From an uncultured Collinsella sp. (GTDB lineage Bacteria > Actinomycetota > Coriobacteriia > Coriobacteriales > Coriobacteriaceae), in NCBI GenBank assembly GCA_902494605.1, contig CABUUG010000063.1, positions 1-9,972 on the forward strand: a stretch of 9,972 bases of DNA, in the 5' to 3' direction. Positions 1-6,545 of the stretch are shown here, one piece after another. The first letter of the stretch is position 1. The number at the start of each line of letters is the position of its first letter. The position numbers and the translations under genes are program-made. The notes below the pieces were generated by a model, which saw only the letters and a program-made list of their open reading frames with translations, did no database searches and was not told the origin of the DNA.

Positions 1-736
1 CACCCCCGAGGTCGTCGAGGGCTGCGAGATTGCCCTTGCTGCCGGCGCTACGGTGATCGCCCAGACCGACAACGCTGGATCCAAGATTGACTCCGGCAAG
101 TGGACCACGTGGGTCTACCCGTGGGGCGAGGGCGTGCCGCAGGCCGAGGTCCCCGCTGGCATTTCGCTGTCGCTTGCGGCCGAGCTGCTCGATCAGCAGG
201 AGGGCTACGCCGATCTTGCCGATATGTATGCCGGTATCGCCGAGATGGATAAGATTCTTCCCCCGGCACGCGAGAAGGTAAATGCCGAGCTGGGCGATCG
301 TTTTGCCAAGCTTTGCCAGGAGCACGAGTTCTTCTACATTCTGGGCAGCGGTCCCAACTTTAGCCAGACCTACGGTTTCGCTATCTGCTCTCTTATGGAG
401 ATGCAGTGGCAGCACTGCAGCTACATCCACTCTGCCGAGTACTTCCATGGCCCCTTCGAGGCTACTCAGGATGGCGTTTTTTACTTCCTGCAGATGGGCT
501 CCAGCGAGTGCCGTGCCATGGACGAGCGCGCCCTGGCGTTCCTTAAGACGCATACCGATACGCTGATGGTGCTCGATGCCAAGGAGTACGGTATGGAAGC
601 CGTGCCGGCGAGCGTCCGTGCCTATCTGGACCCGGTGCTGTTCTACGCCATGAACTGCGAGCTGCGTGCTGCACGCGGCAAGGTGTTTGATCACGATCCC
701 GATTTCCGTCGCTATATGGGTGTTGTCGAGTACTAG
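1..736 (+). CDS. frlB: Fructosamine (fructoselysine) 6-phosphate deglycase, SIS domain, 5' truncated by window
   Basis: The reading frame is already open at base 2, so this is the last 244 residues of a protein; E. coli FrlB has about 340. FrlB-type enzymes cleave fructoselysine 6-phosphate to glucose 6-phosphate and lysine in the cytoplasm, using a sugar-isomerase (SIS) fold. What is visible: the end of the first SIS domain (TPEVVEGCEIALAAGATVIA, matching the 'TEEVIKALELG' region of FrlB) and most of the second. The second carries the segment SAEYFHGPFE, whose Glu and His occupy the positions of the catalytic pair in this family. The C-terminus DPDFRRYMGVVEY closely matches the FrlB ending NPDERRYYGGLVEY. 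The kinase gene follows after 14 bases, as expected for an frl operon. The substrate could be another fructosamine or glucosamine-type Amadori product; sequence alone does not fix the amino moiety. Confidence 0.85.
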   Translation, partial: TPEVVEGCEIALAAGATVIAQTDNAGSKIDSGKWTTWVYPWGEGVPQAEVPAGISLSLAAELLDQQEGYADLADMYAGIAEMDKILPPAREKVNAELGDRFAKLCQEHEFFYILGSGPNFSQTYGFAICSLMEMQWQHCSYIHSAEYFHGPFEATQDGVFYFLQMGSSECRAMDERALAFLKTHTDTLMVLDAKEYGMEAVPASVRAYLDPVLFYAMNCELRAARGKVFDHDPDFRRYMGVVEY

Positions 737-750
737 AAGGGACAAAGGCC

Positions 751-1614
751 ATGGCATTTAACGTTAACGCGCTCGGATTTGGCGACAACGTCGTCGATCG
801 CTACGAGCATATCCACACCATGTATCCCGGCGGCAATGCGGTGAACTTCGCCGTTTATGCCAAGAAATGCGGTGCCGCACGCTCTGCATACATGGGCATT
901 TTTGGTAATGACGCCGCTGCCGAGCATGTCATTGCAAGCCTCGAGGATGAGGGTATCGAGCTTGACAAGTGCGAGCAGATGATTGGCGAGAACGGAGCGG
1001 CTCGCGTGACCGTCGTTGACGGTGACCGTGTCTTCCTTGGCTCCAACGAGGGCGGTATCCGTGGCGATGCGCGCTATGTCCTCGATCGCTTTGATCTTGC
1101 GTACATGAAGCAGTTCGATGTGGTTCATTCGGGCAACTATTGCTTTACCGAGCGCGAGCTGCCCAAGTTGAAGGCTGCGGGCGTCACGGTCTCTTTTGAC
1201 TTTTCGGACGACTCCACCGACGAGTACTACGAGCAGATTGCGCCCTACGTCGATTTCGCTTTCTTTAGTGCGGCGGATGCTGCGAGTGAGGACGAGATTC
1301 GCGAGCGTCTGGCATGGGTGAAGGGCCTGGGTCCGCGTTTTGTGTCGGCTACGGCGGGCGCCGAGGGCTGCATTGCTTACGACGGCGAGCGTTATTACCG
1401 CCAGCTGGCTAAACCGGTAACGGACATGAAGGACACCATGGGGGCGGGCGACTCGTTCCTCACCTCGTTTTTGATGTGCTATCTCGATTCCGCCAAGCGT
1501 GGTGAGGATGGCGCCGAGGCCATCGAGCGCGCGCTCGACTTTGCTGCCGGGTTTGCCTCGACCGTGTGCGGCATGGAAGGTTCTTGGGGCCACGGAGCAC
1601 CAATCGTCGAATAG
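751..1614 (+). CDS. frlD: Fructosamine (fructoselysine) 6-kinase, PfkB family
   Basis: This 287-residue PfkB/ribokinase-family sugar kinase would phosphorylate fructoselysine or a related fructosamine at C6 with ATP, making the substrate of the SIS deglycase encoded just upstream. Visible motifs are GDNVVD (11-16), the substrate-side GGNAVNFAVY (27-36), DFSDDS (150-155), FAFFSAADA (169-177) and the PfkB signature DTMGAGDSF (228-236), where Asp234 is the expected catalytic base. The same landmarks (GDNCVD, GGNAVN, DFSD, FAFASA, DTMGAGDSF) occur in order in E. coli FrlD, which is slightly shorter at 261 residues. The start is supported by GAAGG about ten bases upstream and by the conserved N-terminal motif. 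It is co-directional with the deglycase and almost certainly co-transcribed. Other PfkB sugar specificities cannot be excluded, but the pairing makes FrlD the best call. Confidence 0.85.
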   Translation: MAFNVNALGFGDNVVDRYEHIHTMYPGGNAVNFAVYAKKCGAARSAYMGIFGNDAAAEHVIASLEDEGIELDKCEQMIGENGAARVTVVDGDRVFLGSNEGGIRGDARYVLDRFDLAYMKQFDVVHSGNYCFTERELPKLKAAGVTVSFDFSDDSTDEYYEQIAPYVDFAFFSAADAASEDEIRERLAWVKGLGPRFVSATAGAEGCIAYDGERYYRQLAKPVTDMKDTMGAGDSFLTSFLMCYLDSAKRGEDGAEAIERALDFAAGFASTVCGMEGSWGHGAPIVE

Positions 1615-1658
1615 CCGAGCTGTCCCGGGGAGCTGTATTGGTGCCTTCCCGTGACTCG

Positions 1659-1887
1659 GTGGTCAAAAAAGCCAAATATGAGTACTGTGACTAATTTAGT
1701 CGCAGCAAAATCGACCCCTTCAGACGTGATTTGAGCGTTTGGAGGGGTTTAAGATTGCGAAAATGCAGGATGAGTGACTGTAAAAGTGTTAGTTAATGGA
1801 CAATCGTAGATTATTCTGGTGGTCGGAAAGCTCAGAGTAATGTATCCATTTCGCTAGCAGTACTCATATTTGACGTTTTTTGACCAC
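1659..1887. repeat. 229-bp element with long terminal inverted repeats and internal hairpins
   Basis: The space between the convergent frlD and tatD genes is bounded by two long complementary arms. Bases 1659-1670 match the complement of 1876-1887 (12 of 12), and 1673-1687 match the complement of 1858-1872 (15 of 15), with only a 2/3-base interruption between the two blocks. Each arm contains an A6/T6 run and the palindrome AGTACT. Inside lie smaller hairpins: GACTAA/TTAGTC (1689-1701) and a 12-bp stem at 1715-1726/1736-1747 that is complete if two G-U pairs are allowed. There is no convincing ORF inside and no obvious target-site duplication outside. It could be a MITE-like non-autonomous element, a dispersed palindromic repeat, a structured RNA or a bidirectional terminator. 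Copy number cannot be judged from one window. Confidence 0.75.
1713..1749 (+). other. Hairpin inside the inverted-repeat element
   Basis: Bases 1715-1726 and 1736-1747 form a 12-bp stem (10 Watson-Crick and 2 G-U pairs) around a 9-base loop. An A-U pair (1714/1748) and a G-U pair (1713/1749) extend it. The two mismatches in DNA become G-U wobbles only in RNA read on the plus strand; on the other strand they become C-A mismatches. This mildly favours a role as plus-strand RNA, downstream of frlD. The following sequence GGTTTAAG has only a short T run, so it is a weak terminator at best. Confidence 0.5.
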
Positions 1888-1892
1888 GGGGG

Positions 1893-2675
1893 TTAGCGAA
1901 GGCTAAAAACAGAGTGTGCATTCGCTAAAACCGCCGACTCGATGCGCTTTGCGTCACAGTTTTTGAGTGAGGCAATGCGCATCGAGGTCCTTGTGAGCGA
2001 TTTGATGAGCGACTGCGCGCTTGTTTCTGTGTTTGGTTCGGCCGGCGCATCGGTCTCGAGCAGTAGGCGGTCGAGTGGAATCTGTCGTGCGTATTCGCGA
2101 CCGCGCTTGGTCGCGAGCATGCGTTCGTTGACGGAAAAATAACAGCCCGCATTACGCGCGCGGACGAGTTCGTCCGAAGTACCGCTAAACCAGTGGAAGA
2201 TGATAACGGGGGAGTCGGGGTTTGGGATGAGTAGTCCATGCGATTCGAGGACGTCCAGTACGGCTCCTGCCGAACGAACGGCGTGAATTGATATCACGCG
2301 CCCGGTAAGAGGATGCTGCACGAGCGCATCGCAGAGCCGGTTAAGTGCCTGTATTTGTAGCGGCTCACTTCCAGCAAAGCGCGCGGAAAAGTCGAGTCCG
2401 ACTTCGCCGATGTAGCGTTCTTGGGCAGCAACTTCGCAAAGCAGATTGACTTCGACAAAACCGCAGTGGCCATCGGCGAGCCACCAGGGGTGAAGCCCAA
2501 CGCCGGCGATGATGCCTGGTTGGCGACAGGCGCGCTCGTTTGCGGCCGAAAAGTCGCGCGGATTGACGCCGCAGTCAAATAGACCCAAGCCCAGCGCCGT
2601 CGCCTCATCGGCAACGGCGTCCGGGTGAGCCATTAAATCAAGATGGCAGTGTGCATCAAATAACCGGGGCTCCAT
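1893..2675 (-). CDS. tatD: TatD-family metal-dependent hydrolase (putative DNase)
   Basis: A 260-residue TIM-barrel metallohydrolase of the TatD family, cytoplasmic, whose characterised members are Mg-dependent 3'-5' exonucleases/DNases. Metal-ligand motifs are all present in order: the HxH of DAHCHLD (His9, His11), the bridging Glu91 in GEVGLDF, His131 in ISIHA, His161 in IFHWFSG and Asp209 in LLETDAP. Length is normal for the family. It is the second gene of a minus-strand pair, beginning 14 bases after the tcdA stop. Its own ribosome site is weak (GGAG about a dozen bases upstream), so translational coupling to tcdA is likely. The exact substrate of many TatD homologues is unknown, so the symbol is a family label. 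Confidence 0.88.
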   Translation of the reverse strand: MEPRLFDAHCHLDLMAHPDAVADEATALGLGLFDCGVNPRDFSAANERACRQPGIIAGVGLHPWWLADGHCGFVEVNLLCEVAAQERYIGEVGLDFSARFAGSEPLQIQALNRLCDALVQHPLTGRVISIHAVRSAGAVLDVLESHGLLIPNPDSPVIIFHWFSGTSDELVRARNAGCYFSVNERMLATKRGREYARQIPLDRLLLETDAPAEPNTETSAQSLIKSLTRTSMRIASLKNCDAKRIESAVLANAHSVFSLR

Positions 2676-2689
2676 CTCGGTGCGCTCCG

Positions 2690-3487
2690 CTAGTCCAGGC
2701 GCTGGCCATCGGCGCGTACGCGCTCGGTGCCGCGCCCACTGATCTGGCGGATAACCTCGCCGGCAATCATCTGGCCCATGATGGGCGGCATAAAGCTGGC
2801 GGTTCCCAGCTCGGTGCGCTCGTGGATGTTGGAAGGGTCGCGGGGCTGTGTCTTAACCGATTCCTCGCAGCTAAACAGTACATGCAGGCTCTTGATTCCG
2901 CGCTTCTTGCATTCTTTGCGCATGATGCGGCTCATGGGGTCACGTACCGTATCGAAAATGTCGGCAAAGCGGAGGCACTCGGGATGGAGCTTGTTGGCCC
3001 CGCCCATGGAGCTAACCAAACGAATGTCGTGGTCCTGAGCATATTTGGCAATGGTGAGCTTGGCCGAGATGGTGTCGATGGCGTCGACGACGTAGTCGAG
3101 CTTGCCGTCCGTCTGCTCCAAAACGCTCGCGAAGAAATCATCGATGTTGTCGCTCAGCAAGTATTCAGTTCGCTTGATGACGGCAGCGGCGGGATTGATG
3201 TCGTGGATCATGGCTTCCATCACGTCAACCTTGCGCTTGCCGACGGTGCTGTGAAAGGCGATGGCCTGGCGATTGATATTGCTGGGCGCGATGATGTCCT
3301 TGTCCAGAATGACGAAATGACCGATGCCGCCGCGGGCGAGTGCCTCGCAGCAGTTGGAGCCCACGCCTCCGCAGCCGAGCACTAGCACCGTAGCATCGGC
3401 GAGCTTATCGAGTGCCTCGCGGCCCATGATAATCTCTAGCTTGGTGTCGCGTGTCTCGATGGGAGTTGCGGCTGTGGTTTCGGTCAT
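2690..3487 (-). CDS. tcdA: tRNA threonylcarbamoyladenosine dehydratase (TcdA/CsdL family)
   Basis: A 265-residue E1-like (ThiF/MoeB-fold) enzyme; E. coli TcdA has 268. TcdA uses ATP to cyclise N6-threonylcarbamoyladenosine at position 37 of tRNAs to ct6A, which supports accurate decoding of ANN codons. Visible features: the nucleotide-binding loop GCGGVGS (38-44), the E1-type ILDKD (60-64) and NINRQ (70-74) motifs, VVDAIDTISAK (133-143), and the TcdA-typical SSMGGANKLHPE (159-170) followed by DIFDTVRDPMSR (176-187). These last two segments separate it from ThiF and MoeB, as does the absence of paired CxxC zinc motifs. The start is well supported: GGAGGA lies five bases before ATG on the minus strand. 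It is divergent from the sdpR-like gene and leads the tcdA-tatD operon. Confidence 0.9.
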   Translation of the reverse strand: MTETTAATPIETRDTKLEIIMGREALDKLADATVLVLGCGGVGSNCCEALARGGIGHFVILDKDIIAPSNINRQAIAFHSTVGKRKVDVMEAMIHDINPAAAVIKRTEYLLSDNIDDFFASVLEQTDGKLDYVVDAIDTISAKLTIAKYAQDHDIRLVSSMGGANKLHPECLRFADIFDTVRDPMSRIMRKECKKRGIKSLHVLFSCEESVKTQPRDPSNIHERTELGTASFMPPIMGQMIAGEVIRQISGRGTERVRADGQRLD

Positions 3488-3531
3488 AAATATCCTCCGA
3501 TGGGGAAGCAGGTCGTGTTTTAGCTATCGCC

Positions 3532-3537
3532 ATTATA
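3532..3537 (-). promoter_or_regulatory. -10 box for the tcdA-tatD operon
   Basis: Read on the minus strand, 3537 to 3532 is a perfect TATAAT, about 45 bases before the tcdA start codon. The hexamer 17 bases further upstream (ATCGCA) is a poor -35 match, so the promoter rests mainly on the -10 box and the position. Confidence 0.5.
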
Positions 3538-3593
3538 GGTAATCGCCCATAGGTTGCGATGGCGTTTGCTTTGATGTGGTTTGAAGCATTGCG

Positions 3594-3620
3594 ATTAGAT
3601 AGTTAGACAAACATCTAAAT
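3594..3620. promoter_or_regulatory. Putative operator for the ArsR/SdpR-type repressor
   Basis: Two nested palindromes overlap the -35 box and spacer. ATTAGAT (3594-3600) is mirrored by ATCTAAAT (3613-3620), and the tighter pair TTAGAC/ATCTAA (3603-3608/3613-3618) is spaced by four bases. A dimeric winged-helix repressor bound here would block RNA polymerase, consistent with autoregulation by the gene directly downstream. The link to that protein is inferred from position only. Confidence 0.5.
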
Positions 3621-3632
3621 ATTGAGTATAGT
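3604..3632 (+). promoter_or_regulatory. Promoter of the sdpR-sdpI-like operon
   Basis: TAGACA (3604-3609) and TATAGT (3627-3632) are separated by exactly 17 bases and differ from the sigma-70-type consensus at one position (-35) and one position (-10). They sit about 35 bases upstream of the repressor start codon and point the same way. Confidence 0.6.
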
Positions 3633-3666
3633 GTGCACGTCATGAGAGATGATGAGAGGAGGTCTT

Positions 3667-3945
3667 ATGCCGGGAGAGGGTTTTAAGGCGCTGGCCGATC
3701 CTACACGGCGTCACATTTTGGAACTGCTGCGCGAGGGCAATTGCACGGCCGGGGAGCTTGCCGAGCATTTTGACATCAGCAAGCCGTCGTTGAGCCATCA
3801 CTTGGCGACGCTCAAAAACGCCGGGTTGGTGACCGACGAACGTCATGGCCAAAACATCGTTTACAGCTTAAACACCACCGTCATGCAGGACTTGATCGGT
3901 TGGTTTATGGGCTTTACAAACACGGAAGGTGATAAGGATGAATAA
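3667..3945 (+). CDS. sdpR: ArsR-family winged-helix repressor, SdpR-like autorepressor
   Basis: A 92-residue winged-helix regulator of the ArsR superfamily. Residues 4-23 (EGFKALADPTRRHILELLRE) are the typical opening helices; TAGELAEHFDISKPSLSHH contains the helix-turn-helix, and HHLATLKNAGLV plus the wing DERHGQNIVYSL follow. The ELCVCDL-type metal site of arsenic/cadmium sensors is absent, so it is unlikely to sense metal. In Bacillus subtilis SdpR represses its own operon and is sequestered at the membrane by ligand-bound SdpI; the partner gene here overlaps by eight bases, which fits that scheme. I chose ATG 3667 because AGGAGG lies just upstream (spacing four bases, rather short). In-frame ATGs at 3649 and 3652 have no ribosome site and would place this AGGAGG inside the gene. 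Many Gram-positive genomes carry such pairs without sdpC, so the signal may be different. Confidence 0.82.
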   Translation: MPGEGFKALADPTRRHILELLREGNCTAGELAEHFDISKPSLSHHLATLKNAGLVTDERHGQNIVYSLNTTVMQDLIGWFMGFTNTEGDKDE

Positions 3946-4642
3946 CGAAAACAAGGGCATGCACGCCACGGGGGTATCGTCGCGCGTGTGGGCCATGCTT
4001 GTTGTGGTCTGCGCTATTAATGTTGTAGCGCACCTCATGGTGATGCCGAGCCTGCCTGCACAGATTCCCACGCACTGGGGCGCGAACGGCGCCGTCGACG
4101 GTTGGGGTCCTAGTTGGATGGCCTCCGCGCTCGGCGTGCTGCCTCTGGCGCTTCTCGCAATGTTCTGCATGGTGCCGCGCATCGACCCCAAAGGTGAGGC
4201 ATATCGAACCTCGGGCAAGTTCTACCAGGGCTTCGTAATCGCCTTCACCTTGTTCATGTGCGCCATAAGCTGGCTGGGAGAGCTTACGGTCTGGGGCGTA
4301 GTGCCGGCGGTCGGTTCGGTTAACGTGCTGATTTCCGGTGTTGTCGGTTTGCTGTTCATCGGCGTAGGCAACTACTTGCCGCGTGTGAAGCAGAACTATA
4401 CGCTCGGTATCAAGACACCCTGGGCGCTTGCCGATCCCGAGAACTGGCGCCGTACGCAGCGTTTTGGCGGCGCCTGCTTTATGGTGCTGGGTATTGGCCT
4501 GATTGTGATGGGCGTGGCAGGCAGCGTGCTTTCGAGTGAAGTCGTCGCCGCGGTGATTGCGGCTCTGGCGTTTGGTTCGGTTGGAGCCGTTTACGTCTAC
4601 TCGTATCTGTTGTGGCGCAAATCGCAGCGAGCCGCTCGTTAA
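3938..4642 (+). CDS. sdpI: SdpI-like multi-pass membrane protein (DUF1648 plus SdpI domain)
   Basis: A 234-residue integral membrane protein with about six hydrophobic segments. The first loop, MPSLPAQIPTHWGANGAVDG, is the DUF1648 signature (IPTHW-N-ANG-VDGWG). The later stretch GNYLPRVKQNYTLGIKTPWA, followed by an ENWRRTQRFGG segment, is diagnostic of SdpI. In B. subtilis SdpI is both immunity protein against the SdpC toxin and receptor that recruits SdpR to the membrane. The gene overlaps the upstream repressor by eight bases, so they are translated as a coupled pair. I chose ATG 3938 because GGAAGG ends eight bases before it; a GTG at 3929 would add three residues and lacks such a site. 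No sdpC-like toxin gene is visible nearby, so it may act as an envelope-stress or bacteriocin-immunity protein. Confidence 0.85.
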   Translation: MNNENKGMHATGVSSRVWAMLVVVCAINVVAHLMVMPSLPAQIPTHWGANGAVDGWGPSWMASALGVLPLALLAMFCMVPRIDPKGEAYRTSGKFYQGFVIAFTLFMCAISWLGELTVWGVVPAVGSVNVLISGVVGLLFIGVGNYLPRVKQNYTLGIKTPWALADPENWRRTQRFGGACFMVLGIGLIVMGVAGSVLSSEVVAAVIAALAFGSVGAVYVYSYLLWRKSQRAAR

Positions 4643-4706
4643 GGTTGCGGAAAACTAGCGTACGCAGTTCATAGTATGTTCCGGGGGACTTTTCCCAGGT
4701 AGTATT

Positions 4707-4735
4707 AGGGGGTGTGGGCAACCATGCCCCTTTTT
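4707..4735 (+). terminator. Rho-independent terminator after sdpI-like gene (or ettA leader attenuator)
   Basis: A ten-pair stem with one bulged G (4707-4717 against 4722-4731; two G-U pairs) closes on a GCAA tetraloop and runs into five T (4731-4735). It lies 65 bases after the sdpI-like stop and 92 bases before ettA, so it most simply ends the sdpR-sdpI transcript. If a promoter exists in 4643-4690 it would be a leader terminator for ettA instead. Confidence 0.75.
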
Positions 4736-4826
4736 CGTTACGTTTCAGAGCTGGTTCCCTCATTTCGTTTCCACTAAAGCGAATCAAGAATAGGGAAACA
4801 GCAGGTAGAAAGGATAGAACAGGCAA

Positions 4827-6506
4827 ATGGCAGAGTTTATCTACCAGATGTATCAGGCTCGCAAGGCCCATGGCGACAAGGTGATCCTTGACGACGTGAC
4901 CCTGAGCTTCTACCCCGGTGCCAAGATCGGCGTCGTGGGCCCCAACGGTATGGGCAAGTCGACCCTGCTCAAGATCATGGCCGGCATCGAGGAGGTCTCC
5001 AATGGCGATGCCAAGCTCACTCCCGGCTACACCGTGGGCATCCTGCAGCAGGAGCCGCCACTCGACGACGACAAGACCGTCATCGAGAACGTGCGCATGG
5101 CATTTGGCGACATGATTGCCAAGATCGATCGCTTCAACAAAATCGGCGAGGAGATGTGCGACCCGGACTGCGACATGGATGCCCTCATGGCCGAGATGGG
5201 CAAGCTCCAGGACGAGATCGACGCCGCCGACGGCTGGGATATCGATTCCAAGCTCGGTCAGGCCATGGACGCTCTGCAGCTGCCCGATTCCGACATGCCG
5301 GTCAACGTGCTTTCCGGCGGCGAGCGCCGTCGCGTGGCCCTGTGCAAGCTGCTGCTCGAGGCTCCCGACCTGTTGCTGCTCGACGAGCCCACGAACCACC
5401 TGGACGCCGAATCGATCCTGTGGCTCGAGCACTTCCTGCACAACTACCAGGGCGCGGTGCTTGCCGTCACGCACGATCGCTACTTCCTGGATAACGTTGC
5501 CGAGTGGATCTGCGAGGTCGACCGCGGTCACCTTTATCCCTACAAGGGCAACTACTCCACGTATCTGGAGACCAAGGCCGCCCGTATCGAGGCGCAGGGC
5601 AACCGCGACGCCAAGCTCGCCAAGCGCATGGAGGCCGAGCTCGAGTGGGTACGCAGCTCGCCCAAGGCTCGCCAGGCCAAGAACAAGGCCCTTCTGGCTC
5701 GTTACGAGGAGATGGAGGCCGAGGCCCGCGCAAGCCAGAAGCTCGACTGGACCGACATCCGCATCCCCGTGGGCCCGCGTCTGGGCAACAAGGTGCTCGA
5801 GGCTCATCACCTGCACAAGGAGTTCGATGGCCGTGTGCTCATCGACGACCTATCGTTCACCCTGCCGCGCAACGGTATCGTGGGTGTCATCGGCCCCAAC
5901 GGTGTGGGCAAGACCACGCTGTTCAAGACCATCGTGGGCCTGGAGCCGCTGACTTCGGGCGAGCTCGAGGTGGGCGAGACCGTCAAGATCTCCTATGTCG
6001 ATCAGAACCGTTCCGGCATCGACCCCGATAAGAACCTGTGGGAGGTCGTCTCGGATGGCCTGGACCACATGATGGTCGGCGAGACCGAGGTCCCCAGCCG
6101 CGCGTACGTGGCGAGCTTTGGCTTTAAGGGCCAGGACCAGCAGAAGCGCGCCGGCGTACTCTCCGGCGGCGAGCGCAACCGTCTGAACTTGGCGCTCACG
6201 CTCAAGCAGGGCGGCAACCTGCTGCTTCTCGACGAGCCCACGAACGACCTCGACGTCGAGACGCTGTCCTCGCTCGAGGCGGCGCTGCTCGAGTTCCCGG
6301 GCTGCTCGGTGGTCATTAGCCACGATCGTATGTTCCTGGACCGCGTCGCCACGCACATTCTGGCGTGGGAGGGCACCGACGAGAATCCGGGCAACTGGTA
6401 TTGGTTCGAGGGCAACTTCGAGGCCTATCAGGCCAACCGCATCGAGCGCCTGGGCGAGGACGCAGCCCAGCCGCATCGTATTCACAGGAAGCTCACGCGC
6501 GACTAG
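4827..6506 (+). CDS. ettA: Energy-dependent translational throttle protein EttA (ABC-F ATPase)
   Basis: A 559-residue soluble ABC-F protein with two ATPase domains; E. coli EttA has 555. EttA binds the ribosomal E site and gates entry of initiation complexes into elongation according to the ATP/ADP ratio. Domain 1: Walker A GPNGMGKST (38-46), signature LSGGERRRVAL (162-172), Walker B LLLLDEPTNHLD with catalytic Glu187. The P-site tRNA-interacting linker spans about 242-320 and is rich in Lys/Arg/Glu (LEWVRSSPKARQAKNKA). Domain 2: GPNGVGKTT (356-364), LSGGERNRLNLAL (445-457), LLLLDEPTNDLD with Glu470. The N-terminus MAEFIY and C-terminal QPHRI correspond to MAQFVY and EPKRI of E. coli EttA, fixing the start although the ribosome site (AAAGGA, 12 bases away) is modest. 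It lacks features of antibiotic-resistance ABC-Fs such as an extended linker. It is flanked by terminators and probably monocistronic. Confidence 0.93.
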   Translation: MAEFIYQMYQARKAHGDKVILDDVTLSFYPGAKIGVVGPNGMGKSTLLKIMAGIEEVSNGDAKLTPGYTVGILQQEPPLDDDKTVIENVRMAFGDMIAKIDRFNKIGEEMCDPDCDMDALMAEMGKLQDEIDAADGWDIDSKLGQAMDALQLPDSDMPVNVLSGGERRRVALCKLLLEAPDLLLLDEPTNHLDAESILWLEHFLHNYQGAVLAVTHDRYFLDNVAEWICEVDRGHLYPYKGNYSTYLETKAARIEAQGNRDAKLAKRMEAELEWVRSSPKARQAKNKALLARYEEMEAEARASQKLDWTDIRIPVGPRLGNKVLEAHHLHKEFDGRVLIDDLSFTLPRNGIVGVIGPNGVGKTTLFKTIVGLEPLTSGELEVGETVKISYVDQNRSGIDPDKNLWEVVSDGLDHMMVGETEVPSRAYVASFGFKGQDQQKRAGVLSGGERNRLNLALTLKQGGNLLLLDEPTNDLDVETLSSLEAALLEFPGCSVVISHDRMFLDRVATHILAWEGTDENPGNWYWFEGNFEAYQANRIERLGEDAAQPHRIHRKLTRD

Positions 6507-6516
6507 TAGCAAGTAG

Positions 6517-6545
6517 AAAGGCCGCCACCAAGGGCGGCCTTTCTT
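6517..6545 (+). terminator. Rho-independent terminator of ettA
   Basis: AAAGGCCGCC (6517-6526) pairs perfectly with GGCGGCCTTT (6533-6542) over a six-base loop, and the stem's 3' side ends in TTTCTT. It starts ten bases after the ettA stop. Because the stem ends in A:T pairs on both sides it could also work on the minus strand. Confidence 0.88.

Noticed and set aside
733..1593. 286-residue minus-strand open frame opposite the kinase gene
   Set aside because: Antisense shadow of frlD, whose PfkB motifs are unambiguous on the plus strand.
2651..3385. 244-residue plus-strand open frame opposite tcdA
   Set aside because: Antisense shadow; the minus strand encodes a full-length TcdA with a good ribosome site.
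3528..3564. Inverted pair CGCCAT/ATGGCG in the divergent promoter region
   Set aside because: Only six bases per arm with 25 bases between; GC-rich sequence gives such pairs by chance.
3649..3666. Earlier start codons for the SdpR-like repressor
   Set aside because: ATG 3649/3652 have no ribosome site, while AGGAGG lies before ATG 3667, where homologues begin.
4479..5816. 445-residue open frame on the minus strand opposite ettA
   Set aside because: It is the antisense shadow of a GC-rich, strongly conserved gene; its translation is Val/Leu/Ala/Gly-rich without motifs and it runs into sdpI.
4827..6506. Antibiotic-resistance ABC-F protein
   Set aside because: Length, N- and C-termini and linker motifs match EttA throughout.
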